Below, in pieces: positions 45,656-55,390 of a stretch of DNA of 64,000 nucleotides (within the stretch, counting starts at the first letter, position 1; each line of letters opens with the position of its first letter). The stretch is from Candidatus Pantoea formicae. Lineage in GTDB: Bacteria; Pseudomonadota; Gammaproteobacteria; Enterobacterales; Enterobacteriaceae. Made by a program: the position numbers and the translations under genes. Location: assembly GCF_011752625.1 (NCBI RefSeq), contig NZ_VWXD01000008.1:145840-209839 (forward strand), written 5' to 3'. The notes beneath the pieces are model-generated. The model made no database searches, was not told the DNA's origin, and saw only the letters and a list, made by a program, of their open reading frames with translations.

Positions 45656-45913
45656 TTGGAAAAAAAGCTGAAGCACATGGAACTCAACGCGCTGGAGCGC
45701 GACATCTTTGCCTCACAGCACAACACGCTGAACCTGAAGCTTCAGCACCTGGCGGAGGAGTACGCGCACCTTTACGACAGCTACGGTAAGGGACTTGCTG
45801 AAATGGGCGAGCAGTTGCTTCATCACGCCGAATTTCTGCACCACAACCGCAAGAACGCGGAGGACGTGAGCTGGGCCGGAGTCCTGAAAGAACTCATGCG
45901 CCGCAGCGGGTAG
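45656..45913 (+). CDS. Small coiled-coil protein
   Basis: 85 residues from a TTG at 45656 with AAGGGAA upstream (ATG 45677 would give 78). Almost entirely helical and charged ('MELNALERDIFASQHNTLN', 'EEYAHLYDSYGKGL', 'HHNRKNAEDVSWAGVLKELM'). Family not recognised. First gene to the right of the IS, reading away from it. Confidence 0.55.
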   Translation: MEKKLKHMELNALERDIFASQHNTLNLKLQHLAEEYAHLYDSYGKGLAEMGEQLLHHAEFLHHNRKNAEDVSWAGVLKELMRRSG

Positions 45914-46199
45914 GTTATCCGGATGTGCAGGCATCAGTCTGATGAGCATGCAGCATGATCTTATGCGCTAACCTGATTTAACGTGGTTAAATCCATTTAA
46001 TTTATGACCAGGAATTTTGCCATCAGAATTCCTGTTTATTTAACGCAAATATAATCAGGTATTTTAAGCAACTTTTCAGGGGTACTTTTTTTTACGCAAT
46101 CATAACGAAAATAAATAACGCACCGTGAGAAAACAGATCTATTATTACCGTGTTATTAAAATAATATGAAATCACAGTAGTTTTTCACCCGGGGGTTAT

Positions 46200-46415
46200 A
46201 TGGTTCACATTGATTTGTGCACCCGTGATGGCGTGATGAAGGCTTATGCTTTCCGGACGCCAGAGCAGGCTTTAAGTATGATTGATAAGATAAAGGATGA
46301 TGATTTTCAGTGGTTTAATCTTGACTGGGAGGGCAGGAAGTTCACCTGCCCGAAAAAGTTTATTAAAAGAATGACAAGCAGGTCTTATATTAAAATGATG
46401 CGGGGGTTCCTGTAA
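46200..46415 (+). CDS. Hypothetical protein, 71 residues
   Basis: ATG 46200 behind GGGGG. Soluble, alpha/beta ('MVHIDLCTRDGVMKAYAF', 'FQWFNLDWEGRKFTC') with a basic C-terminal tail rich in Lys/Arg. Not recognised. The 285-bp gap before it is AT-rich and otherwise empty. Confidence 0.55.
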   Translation: MVHIDLCTRDGVMKAYAFRTPEQALSMIDKIKDDDFQWFNLDWEGRKFTCPKKFIKRMTSRSYIKMMRGFL

Positions 46416-46541
46416 CCTACCTTTTGTTAACAATCCGGAAAAAATAAAATCACGCAGGGATGCGTATTTTCTTAATATCCAAATCGTTTCGGTTCCTCTG
46501 AAAAGCCACCTCCTGGCAGAAGTCACTTTTCCGCCGAGAGG

Positions 46542-46748
46542 TCAGCGCCCGTCCGTCCGGATATGGCGGTAACGGCGCAATAAGAAAAAGACGACCCTCA
46601 TCACGTACATCGGGGACTTTACGGGTGTGTGTGCCTCACCCGCCTGATGCCGTATGTCCGTGTCGCAGGTCTCACAGTGGCTGATGAAATAATAACGATC
46701 CTCCGTGGTCAGAGGTGCACAGCAGCGCCGGCAGCGTACGGGACCCAT
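46542..46748 (-). CDS. Small zinc-ribbon protein
   Basis: 68 residues with 'VRCRRCCAPL' near the N-terminus and 'SHCETCDTDI' about 20 residues later, giving CxxC...CxxC zinc-binding knuckles, then a hydrophobic/basic tail ('MYVMRVVFFLLRRYR'). Function unknown. Confidence 0.5.
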   Translation of the reverse strand: MGPVRCRRCCAPLTTEDRYYFISHCETCDTDIRHQAGEAHTPVKSPMYVMRVVFFLLRRYRHIRTDGR

Positions 46749-46884
46749 GGCGTTTCTTCTCCGCTTAACCTGCTGTAAACCCGCAGTGGTTTAAGCAAAG
46801 ACCGCCGCTGCCGTTAAGGCAACCGGGCGCACGTGAATAAGAGGATTCCTGGCAGTGCGGGCCGCGATCACCGGGGGGCAGGGC

Positions 46885-47313
46885 TCAGTGGCAGCGCGCG
46901 GGCAGGGCGCCAGCCCAGAGGCGCAGACTGGCGGAAGAAAAATGCAGGGGGCGTCCTTCCGGCAGGGCGCCGGACAGCCGGACTTCGCGGCCCGCACTCC
47001 CGGACAGCATGTCCAGCATGGCGCCGGGCACCCGGGCGTAGAGAATGTTGCAGTGGCCCCGCAGGGCCCCGCTGGCACACGTCCATCCGCCGCCGTCCTG
47101 CCCTGCGCGGTTATGTATGTCAGCATCCGAAAGTCTGCCGTGCGGCGCCTCCAGCGAAATCAGAAGCGCTCCGTCGTCATCGCAGGTAGCGTGCAGAAAC
47201 ACGTTTTTATCCTCCGAAGCCGTGATGCAGGTGCCGGAGCCGGGAGTGCAGGCTGCCGGCTGCGCCCATAAGGGGGGCGCCATGAGCACTAACAGCAGTA
47301 GCATCTTGTTCAT
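46885..47313 (-). CDS. Small exported cysteine-containing protein
   Basis: 142 residues from ATG 47313. Signal peptide 'MNKMLLLLVLMAPPLWAQPA' (cut near AQ). The mature part has five or more cysteines ('ACTPGSGTCITAS', 'HATCDDDGA', 'GWTCASGALRGHC'), suggesting disulfides in the periplasm. Family not recognised. GC-rich, unlike the region to its left. Confidence 0.6.
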   Translation of the reverse strand: MNKMLLLLVLMAPPLWAQPAACTPGSGTCITASEDKNVFLHATCDDDGALLISLEAPHGRLSDADIHNRAGQDGGGWTCASGALRGHCNILYARVPGAMLDMLSGSAGREVRLSGALPEGRPLHFSSASLRLWAGALPARCH

Positions 47314-47512
47314 GAACGGCCCACCTGTATGAAATTTGTACGCCACCCGCCGTCGGGCATGGTGCGCTCCCTGCCGATGGTGTATGCACCCTGCCCACAG
47401 GGTTATCCACCGCACGGGTGTATAAGTTCGCCTGTGCGCCGCCGGAGAAAATAAACCGCGCGGGTGCGCGGTCAGGACGTTCCGTAAATACCGGACAATA
47501 CGCCTCCGGCCG

Positions 47513-47535
47513 TCCGGACCTGAGTCAGGTCCGGA
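47513..47535. repeat. 23-bp perfect palindrome
   Basis: TCCGGACCTGA (47513-47523), one base, then its exact complement TCAGGTCCGGA (47525-47535). No T-run follows. Odd-length, near-zero-loop symmetry suits a protein-binding site more than an RNA terminator. Confidence 0.5.
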
Positions 47536-47658
47536 AGGCGGAGACGTCAGCTCTCTTCGTTTGCTGTGCAGACGCGTTGTGTGTGCAGCGCGGGGAGTAT
47601 ATCCCTTTTATCTGTGTGGCACCGGCCCGCCTTCATTAAATAAAACGTCCGGCACGAT

Positions 47659-47688
47659 AAAAAAAATGCCCGCAAGCCTTCACGGGCT
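47659..47688 (-). terminator. Orphan terminator, minus strand
   Basis: On the minus strand GCCCG-N10-CGGGC is followed by an eight-T run. No gene ends here; 47689-47943 on that strand has only a second small hairpin (TGCCGT/ACGGCA), so a small RNA is possible. Confidence 0.5.
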
Positions 47689-47943
47689 AATCGTTGATTT
47701 ATGCCGTGGTGAGACGGCACCGCTTTATTAATCATTTTCCGTGACATTAATCCATGAATATCACGTTAAACAGGGAATTATCAGATTAAGTTGCATTAGG
47801 AAGGAAGAAGTGCGCTAAGCTGGCGCGGACGTGCCGGCTCCCGCCATCCCGCCGTGCGGCACAGAAAAGGTGCGCTGTTCTGCCTTTTGACCGGGGCCGC
47901 AGGCGTTACACTCTGATGACATCTCAACCGGGCCCCTGATGCC

Positions 47944-49754
47944 ATGCCGCTGAAAAAATTCCGCCTCCGCACGCTTCTCATCTCACTCTCCGTCGGCGGA
48001 GTGATCCTGACCGCCTGCCTGCTGCTCGGGTCGCTGCTGATTTTTCAGAAGGGCAACATTGAGGACAGCCTGCTTGAGGGCAACATCGCCTACGCGCGCA
48101 AGCTGGCCGACACCACCGATCGTTATCTCGCCACGGCGCAGCGCGAGCTCGCCTGGAGCGCCGGCCAGATTAAGGGCCTGACCGATCCGGGGCTGCTGCG
48201 GGGCGAGACCGACCGCCTGCGGCTGCAGTCCGGCTTTTTTAATACCGTGGTGGTGGTTAACCGTGACGCCATCATCGCGGCGACCTCGCCGGAGAGCCTG
48301 AGCCTGATTGGCGTAAAGCTGCATTCCGACGCGAGCCGGCAGGCTCTTGCCACGCAGAAGCCGTTTATTTCGTCGCCCTTTACCTCGGCGACGGGCAACT
48401 ACGTGGTGTTCCTGTCGCAGCCGCTCTTCACGCCGGATGGCAGTTACCTGGGCTACATTGGCGGCACCATCTACCTCAAAAAGCAGAGCATGCTGAGCGA
48501 CATCCTGAGCCAGCATTTCTACGCCCGCGGCTCCACCGTTATCGGGCGGCGCTGAGTGCGCCAGACCGCTATCCGGCCGCCGCCCGCGAGCGCCTCGGCA
48601 GCCTGACGCAGCAGCTGGCCGCCGACGACGCGCCTGTAATGGCCGAGCGCCACCGGCTGGAGGTGATCCTCATCAGCGCGCTGCTGGCCGCCGCCGCCCT
48701 GCTGGCGTTCTGCGACCGCTATCTTCTGGTGCACCTCGTGCGCCCGGTGGCGAAAATCCGCGCGCACCTGAAGACCATCGCAGGGGGCGACCTTACCCGC
48801 GAGCCGGAAGACCTGGGCCGCAACTGCGTCGGGCAGCTGGTGCCGCTTGTCAGGGAAATGCAGCACAGCCTGCTGGACGCGGTGGCGGCCATCCGCGACA
48901 ACGCGGTGGTCCTGCACCGCGAGGCCGGTGAGATTGCGGCCGGCAACGCCGACCTGTCCGACCGGACCGCCACCCAGGCCGCCGCGCTGGAGCAGACCGC
49001 GGCCAGCATGGAGGAAATCACCGCCACCGTTGCCCACAACGCGGAAAACGCCCGCGAGGCGCGCGAGCTGGCGGGCCGCACCGCCGGCACCACCCAGCGG
49101 GGCGCGGAGCTGGTGCAGACCGTGGTGGACGCCATGGGCGGCATCGCGGAGGGCTCAGAAAAAAAAATCCGCCAGTTCACCGCCACCATCAACGGCATTG
49201 CCTTCCAGACCAACATTCTGGCGCTCAACGCCGCCGTTGAGGCCGCCCGCGCCGGCGAGCAGGGACGCGGCTTTGCCGTCGTGGCGACTGAGGTGCGCGC
49301 GCTGGCGCAGCGCAGCGCGGCCGCCTCAAAGGAAATTGAAGGACTGATTGCCGACACCGTGGCGCGCGTCAGCGACGGCCGCCGGGCCGCCGGCAGCGCC
49401 GGCACCACGATGGATGAGGTGCTGCGCGGGGTCGGCGGGGTTAACGAGCTGATTGGCCAGATAGCACTGGCCTCGGAAGAGCAGAGCAAGGGTATAGCGC
49501 AGGTCACGCTCGCCGTGGCGGAGCTTGACCGCGTCACGCAGCTGAACGCCACCCTGGTGCAGGAAGTTTCCGCCACCGCGGGCAGCCTGAGCGGGCAGAC
49601 GACCGCGCTGGGCGGCGCCATCACCCGCTTCACGCTGCCGGATGAGGGCGGCAACGCGGCGGGCTCCCCACCGGCGCGCCCGCGTCTGGTTGAGGTGAAG
49701 ACCCCGGTGACCCCGTCACAACAAAGCGACTGGGTGGCCTTCGGACATCACTGA
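47944..49754 (+). pseudogene. Methyl-accepting chemotaxis protein, broken in the sensor domain
   Basis: ATG 47944 encodes a membrane helix (about 10-32) and the first part of a dCache sensor domain, then frame is lost at TGA 48553 after 'FYARGSTVIG'. From about 48540 another frame continues through the second membrane helix ('VILISALLAAAALLAF'), HAMP linker ('RPVAKIRAHLKTIAGGDLTR') and the signalling coiled coil with 'INGIAFQTNILALNAAVEAARAG' in pieces, ending at 49754. The membrane-proximal half of the sensor (some 80 residues) is missing at the junction, so this is a deletion with frameshift, not a point error. An ATG at 48639 could express a truncated receptor. GC-rich. Confidence 0.85.
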
Positions 49755-49831
49755 CACTCAGGGCTGAGCGGTCGCGCTTGATGCGCCTGAGGGATAACCA
49801 CCCCCCTGCGGGGGAGCATGCCCGCCCCGCA

Positions 49832-50041
49832 TCAGTCGCGCGGGGCGAGTGGCGGCGGGTTTTTCTCCAGCCACGCGCGCACGCGCTCGGCTTCCGGGCC
49901 CGCCTCGCGCACGGCCCGGGTCAGACGCTCCTGGGTTGTGCGCAGCTCCAGCGTCCAGAATGTAATCTGCCACTGTTCCCGGACGTCTATGCGGCTCAGG
50001 TCAGCGGGCACCCGCCGCTGAATATAATCACGGTTTTTCAT
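49832..50041 (-). CDS. DUF3606-like small protein
   Basis: 69 residues: 'DLSRIDVREQWQITFWTLELRTTQERLTRAVREAG' follows the DUF3606 plan (short basic N-terminus, 'I.v.e..e...W......s...L..AV...G'). A paralogue lies at 61188-61364. Function unknown. ATG 50041 has AGGATAACC upstream. Confidence 0.65.
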   Translation of the reverse strand: MKNRDYIQRRVPADLSRIDVREQWQITFWTLELRTTQERLTRAVREAGPEAERVRAWLEKNPPPLAPRD

Positions 50042-50412
50042 CAGGTTATCCTTTTTATCAGCACAGGGTGTGGCGGCGCGATAAATATGGCCACCGGTAA
50101 GCCCTGCCTATCCTGGCGAATAATCATCCGGAAAATACCGGAATAATCCCTGCGTCAGGATTTCGTTAAAAAAGGAGAGCATTCCTGGGCCGGCGCGGAA
50201 AATTAAACGCTGGCGTGAAATAAATAAGGCGAAACGGCACGGTGATTTATTTATTCCCGGGGAGTCGCTCATCATTAAATACCGCGGCGCGCGCATTGCA
50301 ATGGGGCGTGAAAGTTTAGATAATATAATGGTTTTTTATCATCCGCTTCACCCGCCGCGCTATTGTCGCCCTGCCGGTCCGTTCCGGCCCGCACCTCTGA
50401 AGGGAGTATCCT
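50042..50412. other. Intergenic, nothing supported
   Basis: 370 bp, AT-rich at its right side, presumably promoter for the CTG-start gene. No gene or clear hairpin seen. Confidence 0.35.
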
Positions 50413-50649
50413 CTGGGAAATCAGCTTTTATACCGGCCCGTCGCGGTCGGTTCCGACGTCCGCGAACTCCGCCTGGCCGCCGGCCTGTCGCAGGAGGCCG
50501 CCGCCGAGCGGTTTGAGCTCAGCCTGCGCGTCTGGCAGATGAAGGAGGGGGCAAAAAATCCCGCCCCCCTGAGCCAGGGAGAGTACGAACTCCTGCTGCT
50601 GCTCGCCGGGCGTCACCCGCACTATGCCCTTGTGCCGAAAAAAAAGTAG
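50413..50649 (+). CDS. Small HTH protein with apparent CTG start
   Basis: 78 residues. 'VRELRLAAGLSQEAAAERFELSLRVWQMKEGAKNP' is a good Xre-type helix-turn-helix, and the tail ends 'PKKK'. In-frame TGA lies four codons before the CTG at 50413 and there is no ATG, GTG or TTG until well inside the domain. AGGGAG seven bases upstream of the CTG gives a proper ribosome site. Probably a DNA-binding regulator, possibly of its own short operon with the zinc-ribbon gene 64 bp downstream. Confidence 0.6.
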   Translation: MGNQLLYRPVAVGSDVRELRLAAGLSQEAAAERFELSLRVWQMKEGAKNPAPLSQGEYELLLLLAGRHPHYALVPKKK

Positions 50650-50713
50650 CAGGCTCTGTCCGCTGACGGCCCGCTGAAGTTCAGCCGGGCACGGCCGATA
50701 AGAGGATAAGGAC

Positions 50714-50917
50714 ATGAGCGGTAAATACTACTACGCGGCGCGGCGCGGACGCCCCGCGATCGAAGAGGTGCACTGCGCGGGCTGCGGCGAGCTGGCTGAG
50801 GCCGGCGGGGGCTGCTTTCTCGGCACGTTTTATTCCCTCAGGCACGCGCTTCAGTCCGCGCGCCTGCGGCACCCCGACTGCGTTATCTGCCTGCGCTGCG
50901 CCTCCCTGCTGCGCTGA
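50714..50917 (+). CDS. Small CxxC zinc-ribbon protein
   Basis: 67 residues, 'EVHCAGCGELAEAGGGCF' and 'HPDCVICLRCASLL' with CxxC...CxxC. GAGGATAAGG ribosome site. Function unknown; same strand and close to the CTG-start regulator. Confidence 0.6.
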   Translation: MSGKYYYAARRGRPAIEEVHCAGCGELAEAGGGCFLGTFYSLRHALQSARLRHPDCVICLRCASLLR

Positions 50918-50985
50918 ACGCGGACAGGAATGGTCCTGAAATGACGTTTTCGTGATGCCCGGACAGCAGGGCGTCACTGTTATCC

Positions 50986-51010
50986 CTGACCCCGCCCGCG
51001 GCGGGGTCAG
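50986..51010 (+). terminator. Strong GC hairpin after the zinc-ribbon gene
   Basis: CTGACCCCGC / GCGGGGTCAG, 10-bp perfect stem, 5-base loop; no long T-run, so probable but not certain terminator. Confidence 0.55.
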
Positions 51011-51124
51011 CTGACAGGCCTTTCTTCCGGCGGCGGGGCGGCAGGCATTTCTGCGGCCCCGTCTGATTGAACGTGTCCCCTTTTTGCTGTGTCATGCCGG
51101 CCACAGCTCTTATCACCTGGGGGA

Positions 51125-53302
51125 ATGACCCTGAAACGCCCGACATCAGACCACGAGGGCGCCCGCCTTGCGGCGCTGGCACCCTATCAGCAGGCGGATG
51201 CGCTGCCGGAAAACGCGCTCGACCGCCTCACCACGCTCGCCGCGCGCCTTTTTCGCGTGCCCACCGCCTTCGTCTCGCTGATTGACGACCAGCGCCAGTT
51301 GTTCTCGTCCCGCTACGGTCTGAACATCACCGGCACCGCCCGCAGCGTCGCCTTCTGCGACCACACGATGGCGCAGGGGGAGATCCTCTGCGTGCCCGAT
51401 ACCCTGGACGATCCGCGCTTTCGCGACAGCCCGCTGGTGCACGGCTACCCGCACATCCGCTTTTACGCGGGGATCCCGCTGACTACCCCGGACGGGCACC
51501 ATATCGGTACCGTGTGCCTGACCGACACGCAGCCGCGGCCGCCGCTCACGGACGCGGATCGGCAGCATCTGGCCGACATTGCCGCGCTGGTAATGGACAG
51601 GATGGAGGTCCAACGGCTTGAACTGCTGCGCCACGCCAGCCAGCAGCGGCTGGAGTCCATCTCGGCCACTTCCCCGGACGCCATCATCTGCACCGACCTG
51701 CGCCGGGGCATCACCTTCTGGAACCCGGCCGCCACCGCGATGTTCGGTTACGGTCCGGAGGAGATGGCGGGCCAGTACGTGGCCGGGCTTATTCCCGAGC
51801 GCTGCCAGACTGACTACCGCAACGAGCTGGATCGTCTCACCGGCGCGGAGGCGGCGATTTCACTGCCGCGCACGCTGCAGATATGGGGGCTCAGGCGCGA
51901 CGGCCGGGAGTTCCCGGCCGACGTATCGTTCTCGGGCTGGCGGGAGGGCGGCGAACGCCTGGTGGGGATGATCATCCGCTACGTTACCGCCCGGCACGAG
52001 AGCGAGGCGAGGCTCTGCGAGCTCGCCTCGCTGGACATGCTGACCCGCCTGGCCAGCCGCGGCGCGTTTATGCAGCAGCTGGGGCAGCTGACGGAGGCCG
52101 GCGTGCCGTACACCCTGCTGATGACCGACCTGGACGGCTTCAAGGAGGTCAATGACACGCTCGGGCACGCCGCCGGCGACGCGCTGCTCTATCACGTGGC
52201 GGAGCAGATCCGGCTGGTGTGCGCGGACGCGGTCACCGCCGCCCGGCTAGGCGGTGACGAATTTATCATCCTGCTGCCGGGCGGAAGTACCGGTGCCGGC
52301 CTGACGGCGGAGCGCCTGATTGCCGCCGTGCAGACGCCTTTCAGCTACCACGGTTCACCGGTAGTCGTCGGCGCCAGCACCGGCATTGCCGCCTATCCCG
52401 AACACGGAGAGGACGCCTCGTCGGTGATGTCGGCGGCGGACCTGGCGCTCTACCGGGCCAAGGCGTCGGGCAAGGGCTGCAGCGTCCTGTTCCGGCCAGA
52501 ATACCTGGCGGCGGAGCAGCGCCGCCGGGGCTTTGAGCGCGAGCTGGAAACCGCGGTGCGCCAGGACCAGTTCATCCTGCACTACCAGCCGCGCTATGAC
52601 GCCGGTAGCGGCCGCCTGCTAGGCTGTGAGGCGCTGGTGCGCTGGCAGCATCCTGCCCGCGGCCTGCTGCTGCCCGCTGATTTTATTGAGATGCTGGTGA
52701 AAAGCCCGCTGTCCGTGACGCTTGGTGAATAGATTATCCGCACCGCACTGGCGCAGGTCCGCCAGTGGCAGGTGCGCTGCCCGGAGCTTCGGGTCAGCGT
52801 TAACCTGTTCCCGCGTCAGCTCTCCGGCCCCGGTCTGGAAAGCGTGCTGCGCGAGTCGGCGGGCGGCGACGCCGCCTTTGTGGAGCTGGAGGTGGACGAG
52901 CCGCTGCTGACGGGGCTCGTTCAGGAGGCGCCGGCGCATTTTGCGGCCATCCGGCGCACGGGGGCCGCGTTCGTTATCGATCACTACGGGCGGACGCTGG
53001 GCGCCATCAGCCTGCTGCGGCACGGCTTCGTCAGCGGCTTCAAGATTGACAAGTCGCTGACCCTTGAGCTCGGCACCAGCATGCGCGTGCGGATGATGTT
53101 CCGGGCCATCGCGGCGCTGGGAAAAAGCCTGGGTCTCAGCGTGGCGGCAGAGGGCGTAGAGGATACGGCGCAGCGGGCGTTCGTGACGACCGCCCAGTCC
53201 GACATCATGCAGGGCAACGGGCTGTGCAGGCCGCTCACGGCGGCATCGTTTGAGGCGCTGCTTCTCACGGAAGATGACAGCATGACGCTGACGGACAGCT
53301 GA
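51125..53302 (+). pseudogene. GAF-PAS-GGDEF-EAL protein with amber codon in EAL
   Basis: Reading from ATG 51125: GAF domain (about 15-160), PAS domain (about 170-290), GGDEF domain (about 300-460) with intact 'RLGGDEF' so diguanylate cyclase activity is possible, no RxxD inhibitory site in register, then EAL ('CEALVRWQHP'). TAG at 52730-52732 follows 'VTLGE', where family members have GEW; the frame then continues for 190 codons ('IIRTALAQVRQWQ...FKIDKSLT...AEGVEDTAQ'). EAL also lacks the DDFG metal motif ('IDHYGRTLGA' instead). Product is thus a truncated 535-residue c-di-GMP synthase, or a dead gene; TGG to TAG is the simplest origin. Confidence 0.87.
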
Positions 53303-53315
53303 TGATACGGCGCCC

Positions 53316-54065
53316 TCAGCGGCCCATCAGCCAGTGCGCCAGCTTATCGAGCAGCAGGAAGGGCAGCGAGCCCAGAAACAGCAGGCCCCGGCCGGCCCTG
53401 CGCAGGGTGCTGCCTTCAGAACAACCGGCCTCGCTGCTCCTGCTGAGCGTCAACCGTTCGTAGTTTGCCAGCTCATAGTTGGTGGCAGGCGCCAGGCTGA
53501 GAAGCTCTTTCAGGGCCGCTTCCGGGCTTTCGGCCGTCAGGCTGCTGTCCCACCGGCGGTGCAGGCGGAGACCGGCTACCGTCAGCGGCGGGTCGTCCCT
53601 TCGTGCCTCAGCGCCGATCCCCGCGCGCAGCCGGCGCTGCCGCGCCTCCTCCAGCGGTGATAAGGGGTCAGACGGATTAAGGCCCTGAAGCTCAACCCGG
53701 GTAGCCGCCGGCAGCGTGGCGGCCCACGCGGCAAGCTGCTGCAAAAGCCAGGTGCCGATGCCGCATCCGCGCAGCGGCGGGGACAGCACCAGGCCCCCGG
53801 GGGCTATTGCCACGCGTCCCGGCCGGCCGCGCCGGCCGGGCGTGAATACCGCGCTGACGGCTCCCGGAAGGGCGTCACGCGGCAGGGCAGACAGCAGGTG
53901 CCAGGTAAGCCTGAGCGTGCGCCCGGTTCGGGGGCCTGCGAAAGGCGGGTCTTCCCGGGCAGAAACCAGCAGTCGAACCGGCACGTCAGGCCGAATGCCG
54001 GCGGGTAACCGGCGGATCGTCAGGACGTGTTCCGTGACGGGTGCAGATTGTGCGGCAGCGGACAT
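53316..54065 (-). CDS. GNAT-like protein with C-terminal hydrophobic anchor
   Basis: 249 residues. 'LSPPLRGCGIGTWLLQQLAAWA' matches the acetyl-CoA-binding motif A of GNAT acetyltransferases ([RQ]xxGxGIG). C-terminal 'GLLFLGSLPFLLLDKLAHWLMG' looks like a membrane anchor. Very rich in Ala, Arg, Leu, Pro. Convergent with, and 13 bp from, the c-di-GMP gene. Target unknown. Confidence 0.6.
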   Translation of the reverse strand: MSAAAQSAPVTEHVLTIRRLPAGIRPDVPVRLLVSAREDPPFAGPRTGRTLRLTWHLLSALPRDALPGAVSAVFTPGRRGRPGRVAIAPGGLVLSPPLRGCGIGTWLLQQLAAWAATLPAATRVELQGLNPSDPLSPLEEARQRRLRAGIGAEARRDDPPLTVAGLRLHRRWDSSLTAESPEAALKELLSLAPATNYELANYERLTLSRSSEAGCSEGSTLRRAGRGLLFLGSLPFLLLDKLAHWLMGR

Positions 54066-54569
54066 GGAGCAGCTCCTGATGATATTCAGGATATCCTGAT
54101 GCCGTCCGGTGGTGCTGTACAGCAGAGAGTGGACTTAAGGGCTTAATTCAGCGAAATCTGTAGCGTGAGAGATATATATCTGCACGGTTCAGGATAAAAG
54201 AAGCAGAATCAGAGAGTTCCTGGCATGATTTTTCCAGGGTTGCATTAAGCTAGGCCTGTGCACCCGGCCACGCAGAGGGCCGTCCGTGACGCCTTCAGTT
54301 CGCTTCTCAGGACCCTTGGTCCGCTTTACACAGCCGGCGTGAGACCGGTTATGTGAAATCCAGCCTTGATCCCGGGCCGGAACATCCCGGGAGATTTTTT
54401 ATATCCTTCCAGCCCGCCATCTCTCCGGCTCTGTCTGAAGCGCGGGAAACACATTTGTGACACAGCGCATGCTTCTCCTGGCCACAGGGTGCCTGGGGGA
54501 TATCCGTGCATGCTAAAGTCTGTTCAGGAGCGGGAAAACCATGCTTTCATGCACAGAGGAGAGGTCATA
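54066..54569. other. Non-coding region ending in a candidate small-RNA terminator
   Basis: No gene. At 54370-54400 TCCCGGG-N8-TCCCGGGA plus a six-T run forms a strong plus-strand terminator that ends no visible gene. A possible promoter is TTTACA about 35 bp upstream of the CCGG stem. One of a set of similar hairpins (see findings). Confidence 0.5.
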
Positions 54570-54740
54570 ATGAAAAACGGTGCCACGCCCTATCGTGAAG
54601 CGCTGATACGCCTGAGCGCGCTCCGGATCCGTTACCGGCGGGCAAGCCGCAATCCGGCGGCCGGAATGGTGTACCTCGCGGCGCTGATGTCCGAGCTGGA
54701 GGAGGCCGAACAGGACGTGGAGCGATATGAAAAACAGTAA
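54570..54740 (+). CDS. Small helical protein, 56 residues
   Basis: AGAGGAGAGG ribosome site seven bases before the ATG. 'YREALIRLSALRIRYRRASRNP' then 'MVYLAALMSELEEAEQDVERYEK': two amphipathic helices, strongly charged. Unrecognised. Confidence 0.6.
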   Translation: MKNGATPYREALIRLSALRIRYRRASRNPAAGMVYLAALMSELEEAEQDVERYEKQ

Positions 54741-54855
54741 GCATCACAGAAGACCGGGCTAAAGTTTTTCAGCGGATAGCCGATAGCATGAAGGTGGTTA
54801 ATCCGATGGCCACACTCCACGACACGAGTAAGTCCGTTTATCTCATTGATGTTTT

Positions 54856-54881
54856 CAGGGGCTGACCGCCCCTGTTTTTTT
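54856..54881 (+). terminator. Strong terminator
   Basis: CAGGGGC-TGACC-GCCCCTG followed by seven T, 116 bp after the 56-residue gene. The last sense codons of a possible 25-codon ORF ('MKVVNPMATLHD...') overlap its stem. Confidence 0.75.
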
Positions 54882-55083
54882 AACGTCTGTTCAGACTGCC
54901 TGCGCTCTGTCTTCAGTGATGAACATCTCTCGCGCGCCCTGAATTTCCGGCCACTCTAACCCAAATTTTTTCTGAACGCTAAGTTCTGATCTTCTGTGTT
55001 GCCTGCAGGGCTGATATTACGATCAGCTTCGTTGGAAAGGGTTCAGAATCCGGGCCCTGGCGGTCCCGTACAGGCAGCGTAAT

Positions 55084-55220
55084 AAAAAAATGGCTTCCGG
55101 GAGGAAGCCATCAGCACAATCAGTCGCAGTATCGGTTATATGTGCCCTGATGAGGCACACATTATTTATCGGCTGACTGCGCCAATGCATTAGGGCTGGA
55201 GGGGTATTTGAGCAAAAAAA
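55084..55220 (-). ncRNA. Candidate small RNA, minus strand
   Basis: On the minus strand a hairpin TGTGCC-TCATCA-GGGCAC and paired CAGTC/GACTG-type segments lead into a perfect 9-bp terminator stem (ATGGCTTCC / GGAAGCCAT, 55090-55111) followed by seven T. No protein gene ends here. RNA status is inferred from structure only. Confidence 0.4.
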
Positions 55221-55390
55221 CGGCATCTTGCTGCAAAAAAATATCGTCGCATGATTAAGCCTGATACCTGCGTTATTTGCGCCAGAAGCTTCACTTATAA
55301 ACGCAGCCATTATTATGAATTTCCGGCTAAAAAAGTTGCATTCCACGTAACTTACTATAAGGCATAGTTTGACCTAAAGGCATGTATTTT

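Noticed and set aside
48719..49654. 311-codon frame antisense to the chemoreceptor
   Set aside because: Serine/alanine-rich shadow of GC-rich coding sequence on the other strand.
54786..54864. 25-codon frame (MKVVNPM...) before the terminator at 54856
   Set aside because: Its end lies inside the terminator stem and there is no good ribosome site.
55023..55346. 107-codon minus-strand frame
   Set aside because: It spans a strong intrinsic terminator and the hairpins of the candidate RNA, so translation through it is unlikely.
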